This document shows positions 1 to 5,846 of a DNA stretch of 8,226 nt, in pieces. Source of the DNA: Actinomycetota bacterium (lineage in GTDB: Bacteria > Actinomycetota > Thermoleophilia > Solirubrobacterales > Solirubrobacteraceae); NCBI GenBank assembly GCA_005888335.1, contig VAWY01000048.1, positions 1 through 8,226 of the forward strand, in the 5' to 3' direction. Position 1 is the stretch's first letter. Each line of letters starts with the position of its first letter. A model generated the notes under the pieces. The model had not been told where the DNA came from, ran no database searches, and saw only the letters and a list, made by a program, of their open reading frames with translations. The position numbers were made by a program, and so were the translations under genes.

Positions 1-889
1 CCTGCCCGATCCACGGCGGCATGCAGTGCGCGGCGTCGCCCAGGAGGAAGATGCGTCCCTCGCGCCAGCGCTCCGCGAAGCGCACGTGATGCACGTAGAC
101 GGCGCGCCGCAGGATCTCGACGTGCTCCGGCGTAATGCCGTACCGCTCCAGCAGCGTCCAGATGTAGGCCTCGCTCGAGACCTCGTCGCGGTCCTCGCCC
201 GGCAGGACCGGGAACTCCCAACGATGGTGGCCCAGCGGCGTCGGGCAGTCGACCGCCGGCCGTTCGGGGTCGCAGTGGAAGCGCAGGCGGTCGACCTCCG
301 GCCACTCCTGCTTGACCTTCGTGTCGATCACGACCCACGGGTCCTCGTAGGTCTTGCCCTCGAACCCGATGCCAAGCTGCGTGCGGATCGGGCTCGACCC
401 GCCGTCGCACGCGAGCAGGTACCGCGCGCGGATCACGCTCTGCGACCCGTCGCGCAGGTCAGTGACATCGAGCTCGACGCCGTCGGGACCCTGGCGGACC
501 GCGCCCGCCTCCCGCTCGAGCAGCACGGTGACGTTGCCGAACCGCTCGACACCGGCGCGGATCGTGCGCTCGAGCGCCGGCTGATAGATGAACATCTGCG
601 GCGGATGCCCGTTGCCGCGTGACCTGGGCGCGAAGCTCAGGAACGAGCGGCCGCGGCGATCGACGAAGTCGAGCGGCCGGTCGCCGAGCATCTCGGACTT
701 CAGCTGCTCGGCCAGCCCGGCGTGCTGCCAGCAGCGCAGCACCTCCTCGTCCGTTGAGATCGCCCGCGCCCGCGCATACGGAGTCGGGTCGCGCTCGACC
801 ACGACGACGTCGACACCCGCCTGGCCGAGGTAGTTCGCGGCGCTGGCGCCGACCGGGCCGTAGCCGACGATCACCACATCGGCACGCAT
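1..889 (-). CDS. FAD-dependent aromatic hydroxylase, MhpA-like (partial, C-terminus beyond window)
   Basis: This is the N-terminal 296 codons of a class A flavoprotein monooxygenase. The family uses NAD(P)H and O2 to hydroxylate aromatic rings in the cytoplasm. Three family motifs are visible. The dinucleotide-binding GYGPVG is at residues 9-14, with the ribose-binding Glu at 32 (VVVVERD). The DG motif is at about 162-163 (LLACDGGSSPIR). The FAD-ribityl GD motif is at 284-288 (LLGDAAHCMPPWIGQ). The stretch after the Rossmann motif (RAISTDEEVLRCWQHAGL) and the GD motif resemble 3-(3-hydroxyphenyl)propionate hydroxylases (MhpA type, about 500-550 aa), so roughly 200 or more residues are outside the window. 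The start ATG is preceded by GAGGAG at a good distance and by a strong promoter with two palindromic operators. The monooxygenase class is secure; the aromatic substrate is not determined. Confidence 0.88.
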   Translation of the reverse strand, partial: MRADVVIVGYGPVGASAANYLGQAGVDVVVVERDPTPYARARAISTDEEVLRCWQHAGLAEQLKSEMLGDRPLDFVDRRGRSFLSFAPRSRGNGHPPQMFIYQPALERTIRAGVERFGNVTVLLEREAGAVRQGPDGVELDVTDLRDGSQSVIRARYLLACDGGSSPIRTQLGIGFEGKTYEDPWVVIDTKVKQEWPEVDRLRFHCDPERPAVDCPTPLGHHRWEFPVLPGEDRDEVSSEAYIWTLLERYGITPEHVEILRRAVYVHHVRFAERWREGRIFLLGDAAHCMPPWIGQ

Positions 890-912
890 GTCGCTCCTCT
901 CGCTCAACAACA

Positions 913-930
913 TTGGAGCGCACGCTACAA
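913..930. promoter_or_regulatory. Palindromic operator copy 1 (TetR-type), over the -10
   Basis: The 18-bp element TTGGAGCGCACGCTACAA is an imperfect dyad (TTG-n-AGCG-2-CGCT-n-CAA; 14 of 18 positions symmetric). It overlaps the -10 of the monooxygenase promoter. With two flanking bases, it repeats 26 bp away with 15 of 20 bases identical (911-930 versus 937-956). Size and placement fit a TetR-family operator. The adjacent regulator gene is TetR-like but broken, so the present-day binder is unknown. Confidence 0.55.
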
Positions 931-950
931 GACACGCATTGGAGTGTCAA
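922..950 (-). promoter_or_regulatory. Sigma70-type promoter of the flavin monooxygenase
   Basis: Read on the minus strand, a consensus -35 TTGACA (945-950) is followed by exactly 17 nt and a -10 TAGCGT (922-927). This lies about 33 nt upstream of the monooxygenase ATG and a GAGGAG ribosome-binding site. Such a consensus -35 stands out in DNA this GC-rich. Both elements lie inside the two palindromic operators, so bound regulator would exclude polymerase. Confidence 0.6.
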
Positions 951-956
951 CTACAA
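939..956. promoter_or_regulatory. Palindromic operator copy 2 (TetR-type), over the -35
   Basis: The 18-bp element TTGGAGTGTCAACTACAA shares the outer half-sites TTG-n-AG(C/T) and their complements with copy 1 and is symmetric in its outer arms (TTG-n-AGT-4-ACT-n-CAA). It covers the TTGACA -35 hexamer of the leftward promoter. It also overlaps the GTG at 944 that would open the TetR-like frame. This suggests either that this GTG is not the original start or that the regulator repressed itself. Confidence 0.5.
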
Positions 957-1178
957 AAAGTACGAAGCGTGGCGTACCCGAAGTAGTGGTAGATCGAGCG
1001 CTGCTCGCCGTCATGGAGCGCGGCGCGGTGCGGTTCTTCTCGAGCCTGCGCTTGCCTCAGGAGCGCATCGGAACGCCCGAGGAGCACCTCGCCGCCTCCG
1101 TCGAGATCGCCAGCGACGCGCTCAGGGAGCACCCAGAATTCCTGCGCCTCCTGATCGTCCTGGCGCTCCAGCCTCCTA
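944..1178 (+). pseudogene. TetR-family regulator remnant lacking its DNA-binding domain
   Basis: The frame from the GTG at 944 carries DRALLAVMERGAVRFF (from 992), then GTPEEHLA and ALREHPEFLRLLIVLAL. This is the helix 4-7 region that follows the helix-turn-helix in TetR-family regulators. A complete member has about 190-210 residues with the DNA-binding helices in the first 50. Here only nine codons precede the damaged stretch and homology stops near LALQPP at about 1176, so both ends are missing. The frame itself runs on to 1306 without recognisable sequence. Inverting 971-991 in place would restore YHYFGYA, the canonical end of the TetR recognition-helix region, directly before DRALLAV and in frame. 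It sits divergently from the monooxygenase and next to two palindromic operators, which marks it as that gene's former repressor. It cannot bind DNA in its present form. Confidence 0.7.
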
Positions 1179-1391
1179 GACGAGCGCGGTCATGCCGAGC
1201 GTCGACGACAACGCGCCGGCGACATCGGCCTGCCCCGGCTCTGGCGCGGTCTCGGGCAGATACCTCGGGGCGGCCACGATCATGGCCAGGCCGAGAGGCA
1301 CGTTGATGAAGAAGCCGACCCGCCACGACAGCCAGCCCGCGAACATGCCGCCGGCCACGAGCCCGACGGTCGCGGCCACGCCGGCGACCGC
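1176..1391 (-). pseudogene. MFS exporter fragment (DHA2, EmrB/QacA type), TM5-TM6 region
   Basis: The residues encoded here include VAATVGLVAGGMFAGWLSWR, then FFINVPLGLAMIVAAPRYLP and a GALSSTLGMTALV tail. This is the fifth and sixth transmembrane region of 14-TM drug/proton antiporters, including the Gly-rich antiporter motif C region and the SWR..FFINVP..LA signature, which typically precedes LPE and GALLSTLGM. Only about 70 of some 450-500 residues remain. There is no start of its own: the frame is entered from the DUF2255 part, and it stops at 1176-1178. It is a dead fragment left by at least one deletion at each end. Confidence 0.75.
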
Positions 1392-1601
1392 GGCGTAGAT
1401 GCGCGCCTCGCAGCTGTTGCGAGCGACGCGATGCCAGCCGCTCCGGTCGCCATGGGCGGCGCGGACGTAGAGGTCGTCGCCGGCGCGCACGACCCAGATC
1501 GGCACCGGCGTGCGCAGCGACCCGTCCCCGCGGCGCGGCGCGATCTCCAGCTCCTGAGCGGCCTCGATCCTGTCCAGATCAGCGCTCTCCCACGGCGCCA
1601 T
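1176..1601 (-). CDS. Chimeric open frame: DUF2255-like N-terminus fused to an MFS fragment
   Basis: This 141-residue frame starts at an ATG only 2 nt past the TGA of the upstream alcohol dehydrogenase, so it was probably translated by coupling. Residues 1-69 (LEIAPRRGDGSLRTPVPIWV, then VRAGDDLYVRA and GWHRVA) match the DUF2255 family, small proteins of about 115-125 aa with no established function. The family's C-terminal half is absent. At about residue 70 the sequence switches to a hydrophobic MFS transporter piece, and it ends at a TAG where it meets the TetR remnant. The product is unlikely to be functional as either protein. The original gene was probably a dehydrogenase-linked DUF2255 gene cut by a deletion. 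The frame is certain; function is doubtful. Confidence 0.6.
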   Translation of the reverse strand: MAPWESADLDRIEAAQELEIAPRRGDGSLRTPVPIWVVRAGDDLYVRAAHGDRSGWHRVARNSCEARIYAAVAGVAATVGLVAGGMFAGWLSWRVGFFINVPLGLAMIVAAPRYLPETAPEPGQADVAGALSSTLGMTALV

Positions 1602-1603
1602 CG

Positions 1604-2641
1604 TCAGATCGTCCCCACGCGGACGAGCGACTTGATCGCTCGCCGCTCGTCCATCGCGGCGTATGCGTCGGCGATGCCGTCGAGGTCGGTTTCGTAGTCG
1701 AGGACGCGGCCGGGGGTGATGCGGCCCTCCAGGACATCGTCGAGCAACTCGGGGATGTACGCCCGGGCCGGCGCCGAGCCGCCGCGCACCCCCTTGTTGC
1801 GGAAGAACATCTCGCCGATCGGCAGCTCGACGCCGTGCGGTACGCCGACGTAGCCGACCATCGAGCCCGGTCGCGCGATCGACAGCGCCGTCTCCATCGC
1901 CTGGCCGGTCCCGACGCATTCCAGCGTGGCGTCGACGCCCACGCCGTTGGTGAGCTCCATGACGGCTTCGGTTGCGTCCTCGCCACGCTGCTCGACGACG
2001 TCGGTCGCACCGAACTCGCGTGCGAGCCGCTGACGGGCCGGATTGCGGCTCAGGGCGATGATGCGCTCGCCACCGAGGCGCTGCGCGGCCAGGACGCCGG
2101 ACAGCCCCACGGCGCCGTCACCCACGACCGCGACAACGCTCCCGCGCGCCACACCGGCGCAGACCGCCGCGTGGTGGCCGGTGGACATCACGTCCGAGAG
2201 CGTCAACAGCGAGGCGAGCATCTCGTCGGAGTGCCCGGACCCCGGGACTTTGACCAGCGAGCCGTCGGCGAGCGGCACCCGTACCGCCTCGCCCTGGCCG
2301 CCGTCGCCGTTGGAGGGATAGAACCCGCCGGCCACGCACGCCGAGGTGATGCCGTGGCGGCAGTGCGGGCAGGTGCCATCGCTGAAGGCGAACGGCGCGA
2401 TGACGAAGTCGCCCTTCGTGATCTCGCGGACGTCGGCGCCGACGTCCTCGACGACGCCCACGAACTCGTGGCCGATCGGCCCCGGCTCGAACGGCGAGTC
2501 GCCCCGGTAGTACCAGAGGTCCGAGCCGCACACGCAGGCCAGCACGACGCGAACCACCGCGTCGGTGGGCTCGGCGACGACGGGGTCGCGACGCTCGCCG
2601 ATGGTGATGGACCCGGGTTCATTGAAGATCGCTGCACGCAT
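1604..2641 (-). CDS. Zinc-dependent alcohol dehydrogenase (MDR superfamily)
   Basis: A 345-residue medium-chain dehydrogenase that interconverts alcohols and aldehydes or ketones with NAD(P)(H). The GroES-like catalytic domain has the catalytic zinc ligands Cys38 (CVCGSD) and His58-Glu59 (GHE). The structural-zinc loop is D88-x2-C91-x2-C94-x7-C102, so the usual first Cys is an Asp. The Rossmann motif GDGAVG is at 174-179, and beta-2 ends in LSRN, which may favour NADP(H). The start at 2641 gives the canonical MRAAIFNEPG opening; a longer in-frame start at 2707 would run through the conserved operator box and is less likely. The ribosome-binding site is weak. It is transcribed away from the MmyB-like regulator at 2743 across a 101-nt shared control region and is followed 2 nt later by the DUF2255/MFS frame. 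The substrate is unknown. Confidence 0.9.
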   Translation of the reverse strand: MRAAIFNEPGSITIGERRDPVVAEPTDAVVRVVLACVCGSDLWYYRGDSPFEPGPIGHEFVGVVEDVGADVREITKGDFVIAPFAFSDGTCPHCRHGITSACVAGGFYPSNGDGGQGEAVRVPLADGSLVKVPGSGHSDEMLASLLTLSDVMSTGHHAAVCAGVARGSVVAVVGDGAVGLSGVLAAQRLGGERIIALSRNPARQRLAREFGATDVVEQRGEDATEAVMELTNGVGVDATLECVGTGQAMETALSIARPGSMVGYVGVPHGVELPIGEMFFRNKGVRGGSAPARAYIPELLDDVLEGRITPGRVLDYETDLDGIADAYAAMDERRAIKSLVRVGTI

Positions 2642-2685
2642 GGCATCCAGAGAAGCACCGTCTCGGCCGAACTGAGAGGCCCTGC

Positions 2686-2709
2686 GAGAGGGGTACTGAC
2701 AGGGCACCC
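2686..2709. promoter_or_regulatory. Conserved 24-nt regulator box, module A
   Basis: The box is GAGAGGGG-TACTGACAGG-GCACCC, lying 44 nt before the alcohol dehydrogenase ATG and 20 nt before the putative -10 of the MmyB-like regulator. It matches the box at 6743-6766 at 20 of 24 positions, with the core GGTACTGnCAGGG in both. A second GGGTACTG (2727-2734) overlaps the putative -10. It is best read as the binding site of the adjacent XRE regulator, shared by both divergent transcripts. Confidence 0.6.
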
Positions 2710-2729
2710 TTGCCCGCCCGCGACGCGGG

Positions 2730-2735
2730 TACTGT
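2730..2735 (+). promoter_or_regulatory. Putative -10 of a leaderless regulator transcript, module A
   Basis: TACTGT ends exactly 7 nt before the ATG at 2743, which would put the transcription start at or next to the A of the start codon. No convincing Shine-Dalgarno sequence precedes that ATG. The same spacing is found at the paralogous regulator (TACGCT at 6787-6792). No good -35 is visible. Confidence 0.4.
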
Positions 2736-2742
2736 CGAGTTC

Positions 2743-3600
2743 ATGGACCTGACCAACGAGATCGCCGAGTTCCTCACCTCGCGGCGAGCGAAGGTCACGC
2801 CCGACCAGGCCGGACTCCCCACGTACGGCCCGCGCCGCGTGCCGGGCCTGCGCCGCGAGGAGGTCGCGTCACTCGCCGGCGTCAGCGTCGAGTACTACAA
2901 GCGCCTGGAGCGCGGCAACGCCAGCGGCGTGTCAGAGAGCGTCCTGGAGGCGCTCGCGCAAGCGCTGCAGCTCGACGACGCCGAGCGCGCCCACCTGTTC
3001 GACCTGGCCCGGGCGGCGAACCCGATCGCGCCCAGGCGCCGGCGGCCTGTGCAGCAGCGCGTGCGCCCCGTCGTCCATCGCATCCTCGACTCGATCACGA
3101 CGCCGGCCATCGTGCACAACAGCCGCGTCGACTACCTGGCCGCCAACCCGCTCGGCCGCGCGCTCTACGCCCCGCTGTTCGAGAGCCGCGAGCAGCCCGC
3201 GAACAGCGCCCGCTTCACGTTCCTGGACCCGGCCGCGCAGGACTTCTACGTCGACTGGGAGCGCGTGGCCAAGGACCTCGTCGCGCACCTGCGCTCCGAG
3301 GCCGGCCGCCACCCCCACGACCGCGGGCTCTCCGATCTCATCGGCGAGCTGTCGGTCCGCAGCGCCGAGTTCCGCACCTGGTGGGCCGCGCACAACGTTC
3401 GCTACCACCAGACAGGCACCAAGCGGCTGCACCACCCGATCGTCGGCGACCTCGAGCTCAGCTACGAGGTCATGGAGCTCCCGGCCGATGCCGGGGTGAC
3501 GATCTCGGTCTACAGCGCGGAGCCGGGCAGCCGCTCCCAGGAGGCGGTCGACCTGCTCGCCAGTTGGGCATCGACGCCCGACGAAGCCCGAACCCCCTAG
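2743..3600 (+). CDS. MmyB-like XRE transcriptional regulator, module A
   Basis: A 285-residue cytoplasmic DNA-binding protein. Residues 10-90 form a Cro/cI-type helix-turn-helix with the family signature RRVPGLRREEVASLAGVS (31-48) followed by YYKRLERG. Residues from about 107 are an MmyB-like ligand-binding domain of PAS-related fold, with landmarks FTFLDPAAQDFYVDW, AGRHPHDRGLSDLIGEL, WWAAHNVRYHQTGTKRLHHP and YSAEPGSRSQEAVDLL. A Chloroflexus member of this family was crystallised with a fatty acid, and members often sit beside SDR genes; both points are recalled from the literature. The ATG at 2743 aligns with the paralogue's start and is preceded by a TACTGT box 7 nt upstream. The gene ends 18 nt before an aldo/keto reductase in the same operon and diverges from an alcohol dehydrogenase. 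It probably autoregulates; the ligand is unknown. Confidence 0.9.
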   Translation: MDLTNEIAEFLTSRRAKVTPDQAGLPTYGPRRVPGLRREEVASLAGVSVEYYKRLERGNASGVSESVLEALAQALQLDDAERAHLFDLARAANPIAPRRRRPVQQRVRPVVHRILDSITTPAIVHNSRVDYLAANPLGRALYAPLFESREQPANSARFTFLDPAAQDFYVDWERVAKDLVAHLRSEAGRHPHDRGLSDLIGELSVRSAEFRTWWAAHNVRYHQTGTKRLHHPIVGDLELSYEVMELPADAGVTISVYSAEPGSRSQEAVDLLASWASTPDEARTP

Positions 3601-3618
3601 TAGCCCCGAAGGAGCCCC

Positions 3619-4650
3619 ATGGACCACCGTCCGCTGGGACGCACCGGCGTCTCGGTCAGCAAGCTGTGCCTCGGCGCCATGATGTTCGGCGCCTGGGGCG
3701 AGCCCGACCACGACGAGTCGATCCGCATCATCCACGCCGCGCTCGACGCCGGCATCAACTTCATCGACACCGCCGACGTCTACTCCGCCGGCGAGTCCGA
3801 AGAGATCGTCGGCAAGGCGCTCAAAGGCCGCCGCGACGACGTGGTGCTCGCCACCAAGCTCACCATGCCGGTCGGCGACGACAGCGACCCCAACCGGCGC
3901 GGCACCTCGCGGCGCTGGATCGTCCAGGCGGTCGAGAACTCGCTGCGCCGGCTCGGCACCGACTGGATCGACCTCTACCAGGTCCACCGCCCGACGCCGG
4001 ACACCGATCTCGACGAGACGCTCGGCGCGCTCAGCGACCTCATCCACCAGGGCAAGGTCCGCTACATCGGCCACTCCACCTACCCCGCCTCGCTGATCGT
4101 CGAGGCGCAATGGACGGCCCGCGACCGGCACCTTCAGCGCTTCATCTCCGAGCAGCCGCCGTACTCCATCCTCACCCGCGGCATCGAGGCCGAGGTGTTG
4201 CCCGCCTGCCAGCGCTACGGCATGGCCGTCATCCCCTGGAGCCCGCTGCAGGGCGGATGGCTGTCCGGACGCTACCGCAAGGACACCGACATCTCCGGGC
4301 CGGTCTCCTCGGCGCGGCAGCGACTGGCCAACCGCTACGACCTCTCGCTGCCCGAGAACCAGCGCAAGCTCGACGCCGCCGAGCAGCTGGCGCAGCTGGC
4401 GGACGAGGCCGGCATCACCCTCATCCGGCTCGCGATCGCCTTCGTGCTCAACCATCCTGCGGTCACCGCGCCGATCATCGGGCCGCGCACGATGGAGCAC
4501 CTCGAGAGCCAGCTCGCGGCCGCCGACGTCGTCCTGACGGACGACGTGCTCGACCGCATCGACGAGATCGTCCCGCCCGGCACGAACCTCAATCCCGCCG
4601 ACGCCGGCTGGCAGAGCCCGGCGCTCGAGCCGGCCGCGCGTCGCCGGTAA
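3619..4650 (+). CDS. Aldo/keto reductase
   Basis: A 343-residue NADPH-dependent oxidoreductase of the (beta/alpha)8 aldo/keto reductase superfamily, reducing aldehydes or ketones in the cytoplasm. The opening RPLGRTGVSVSKLCLG is typical. The catalytic tetrad is complete: Asp50 and Tyr55 (NFIDTADVYSAGESEEIVG), Lys80 (LATK) and His123 (DLYQVHRP). The C-terminal part has the cofactor-phosphate region APIIGPRTMEHLESQLAA. Length and layout fit the Tas/YghZ-like bacterial group, which accepts varied small carbonyls, so no specific substrate is claimed. An AAGGAG ribosome-binding site (3609-3614) precedes the ATG closely. It is the second gene of the regulator-AKR-cupin operon, 18 nt after the regulator and 23 nt before the cupin. 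Confidence 0.93.
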   Translation: MDHRPLGRTGVSVSKLCLGAMMFGAWGEPDHDESIRIIHAALDAGINFIDTADVYSAGESEEIVGKALKGRRDDVVLATKLTMPVGDDSDPNRRGTSRRWIVQAVENSLRRLGTDWIDLYQVHRPTPDTDLDETLGALSDLIHQGKVRYIGHSTYPASLIVEAQWTARDRHLQRFISEQPPYSILTRGIEAEVLPACQRYGMAVIPWSPLQGGWLSGRYRKDTDISGPVSSARQRLANRYDLSLPENQRKLDAAEQLAQLADEAGITLIRLAIAFVLNHPAVTAPIIGPRTMEHLESQLAAADVVLTDDVLDRIDEIVPPGTNLNPADAGWQSPALEPAARRR

Positions 4651-4673
4651 CCGACGTCAGGAGGCCATCCGAC

Positions 4674-5087
4674 ATGGAGATCACGAGAAGCAGCATCGAC
4701 ACCGCCAAGGGCCCCGAGGACTGGTTCACCGGCGACGTGTACATCGACGCGGTGGCCGCCGCCCCGGCGCCCGCCCGCGTGCAGGCGAACCTCGTGCACT
4801 TCACGCCCGGTGCGCGCACCGCGTGGCACACGCACCCGCTCGGCCAGACGATCTACGTCACCGAGGGCGTCGGGCTGTGCCAGCGCCGTGGTGGCCCGAT
4901 CGAGGTCATCCGGCCGGGCGACCGCGTCTTCTTCGAGCCCGATGAGGACCACTGGCACGGCGCCGCGTCGGGCCGCTTCATGGTCCACCTCGCCCTCAAC
5001 GAGGTCGACGCCGAGCACGTCGCCGTCCACTGGGGCGACAAGGTCGCCGACGACGAGTACTCCGCCGCACCGACCAGCGAGCGCTGA
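4674..5087 (+). CDS. Small cupin, (R)-hydroxynitrile-lyase-like
   Basis: A 137-residue single-domain cupin. Cupin motif 1 is PGARTAWHTHPLGQTIYVTE, giving metal ligands His52, His54 and Gln58 (Gln replaces the common Glu). Motif 2 is RPGDRVFFEPDEDHWHG, giving His93. This three-His/one-Gln set and the surrounding residues (N-terminal KGPEDWFTG, His95, His105) match, one residue offset, the manganese-dependent mandelonitrile lyase of Granulicella tundricola as I remember it. Many uncharacterised actinobacterial cupins share this pattern, and some sit beside carbonyl reductases. The lyase activity, which makes or splits cyanohydrins, is therefore a reasonable but unproven guess. A perfect AGGAGG lies 9 nt before the ATG. 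It is the last gene of the operon and converges on SDR 1 with a 21-nt gap. Confidence 0.85.
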   Translation: MEITRSSIDTAKGPEDWFTGDVYIDAVAAAPAPARVQANLVHFTPGARTAWHTHPLGQTIYVTEGVGLCQRRGGPIEVIRPGDRVFFEPDEDHWHGAASGRFMVHLALNEVDAEHVAVHWGDKVADDEYSAAPTSER

Positions 5088-5108
5088 GCAACCACCCGCT
5101 GGCGACCA

Positions 5109-5846
5109 TCACATGGCCTGCACCGTGGGCCGCACGAGGATCTCGTTGAGCGCGACGCGGTGCGGGCGGCTGACGGCGAAGGCGATGACGTCGGCGATGT
5201 CCTCTGCGGGGATCCCCATCTCGGCGGTCGCCTGCTCGGCGGCCTTCTTGCTGTCGGCGTGGGTGATGTGGTCGGCCAGCTCGGTTGCGATGGCGCCAGG
5301 CTCGATGACCGTCACGCGGATAGCGGGCTGCAGCTCGACACGCAGAGCCTCCGACCAGCCGTTGATCCCCCACTTGGTCGCCGCGTAGGCGGCGAAGCCG
5401 GCCGGCGCGACGCGACCGGCGACCGAGGAGACGTTCACGAGGTCGCCGCCGCCGCCGGCGCCGAGCTGTTCGAGGAAGACCTCGGTGGCGGTCATCGCGC
5501 CGAGCAGGTTGGTCTCGACCATGCGCCGGTGCTCCTCGCGCTGGTCGGAACTGAAGGGCGCGGTCAGCATGACGCCCGCGTTGTTGACGAGGATGTCCGC
5601 GCCACCCAGCTCGCGCTGAACGCGGTCTGCGGCGGCGACGATCGAGTCGCGGTCGGTGACGTCGGCCTCGATGTCGATGGCGCCGCCTCCGAGCTCGTCT
5701 GCCAGCGCCTTGATGGGGTCTGCCCGGCGGGCGAGCAGCGCGACCCGGTGGCCATCGACGGCCAGGGCGCGGGCGGTTGCCTCGCCGATGCCCGACGAGG
5801 CGCCCGTGATGACCGCGACGCGGCGGGTGTGCTGAGCGGTGCTCAC
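5109..5846 (-). CDS. SDR family oxidoreductase 1 (classical)
   Basis: A 245-residue classical short-chain dehydrogenase/reductase. The cofactor motif TGASSGIG is at 14-21 and NNAG at 88-91. The full catalytic tetrad is present: Asn113 (ETNLLG), Ser141 (NVSSVAG), Tyr154 and Lys158 (YAATK). After beta-2 it reads LLARRAD, with an Arg pair typical of NADP(H) users. The C-terminal ..ILVRPTVQAM resembles the YdfG/serine-dehydrogenase-like group that oxidises 3-hydroxy acids or reduces small carbonyls, but the substrate is not fixed. The start is a GTG that overlaps the stop of the upstream SDR (GTGA, 4 nt), so translation is coupled. It is the second gene of the leftward module B operon and ends 21 nt from the convergent cupin gene. 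Confidence 0.92.
   Translation of the reverse strand: MSTAQHTRRVAVITGASSGIGEATARALAVDGHRVALLARRADPIKALADELGGGAIDIEADVTDRDSIVAAADRVQRELGGADILVNNAGVMLTAPFSSDQREEHRRMVETNLLGAMTATEVFLEQLGAGGGGDLVNVSSVAGRVAPAGFAAYAATKWGINGWSEALRVELQPAIRVTVIEPGAIATELADHITHADSKKAAEQATAEMGIPAEDIADVIAFAVSRPHRVALNEILVRPTVQAM

Noticed and set aside
947..1132. Minus-strand short frame containing SIYHYFG as a real TetR gene
   Set aside because: No helix-turn-helix sequence precedes the motif and nothing TetR-like follows it. It is better explained as a short inverted segment of the plus-strand remnant.
1835..2752. Plus-strand open frame opposite the alcohol dehydrogenase
   Set aside because: Antisense shadow of a gene with complete zinc and cofactor motifs; no domain seen in the plus-strand product.
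2932..4500. Long minus-strand open frame (522 codons) opposite the regulator and aldo/keto reductase
   Set aside because: It is an antisense shadow: low-complexity Val/Ala/Arg/Asp/Gly composition, no recognisable domain, and the plus strand carries two clearly conserved proteins.
3381..5087. Plus-strand frame spanning the regulator end, AKR and cupin as one fusion protein
   Set aside because: Only its last 137 codons (the cupin from 4674) are real. The rest is an out-of-frame Arg/Pro/Ala-rich reading of the AKR, and the cupin has its own AGGAGG.
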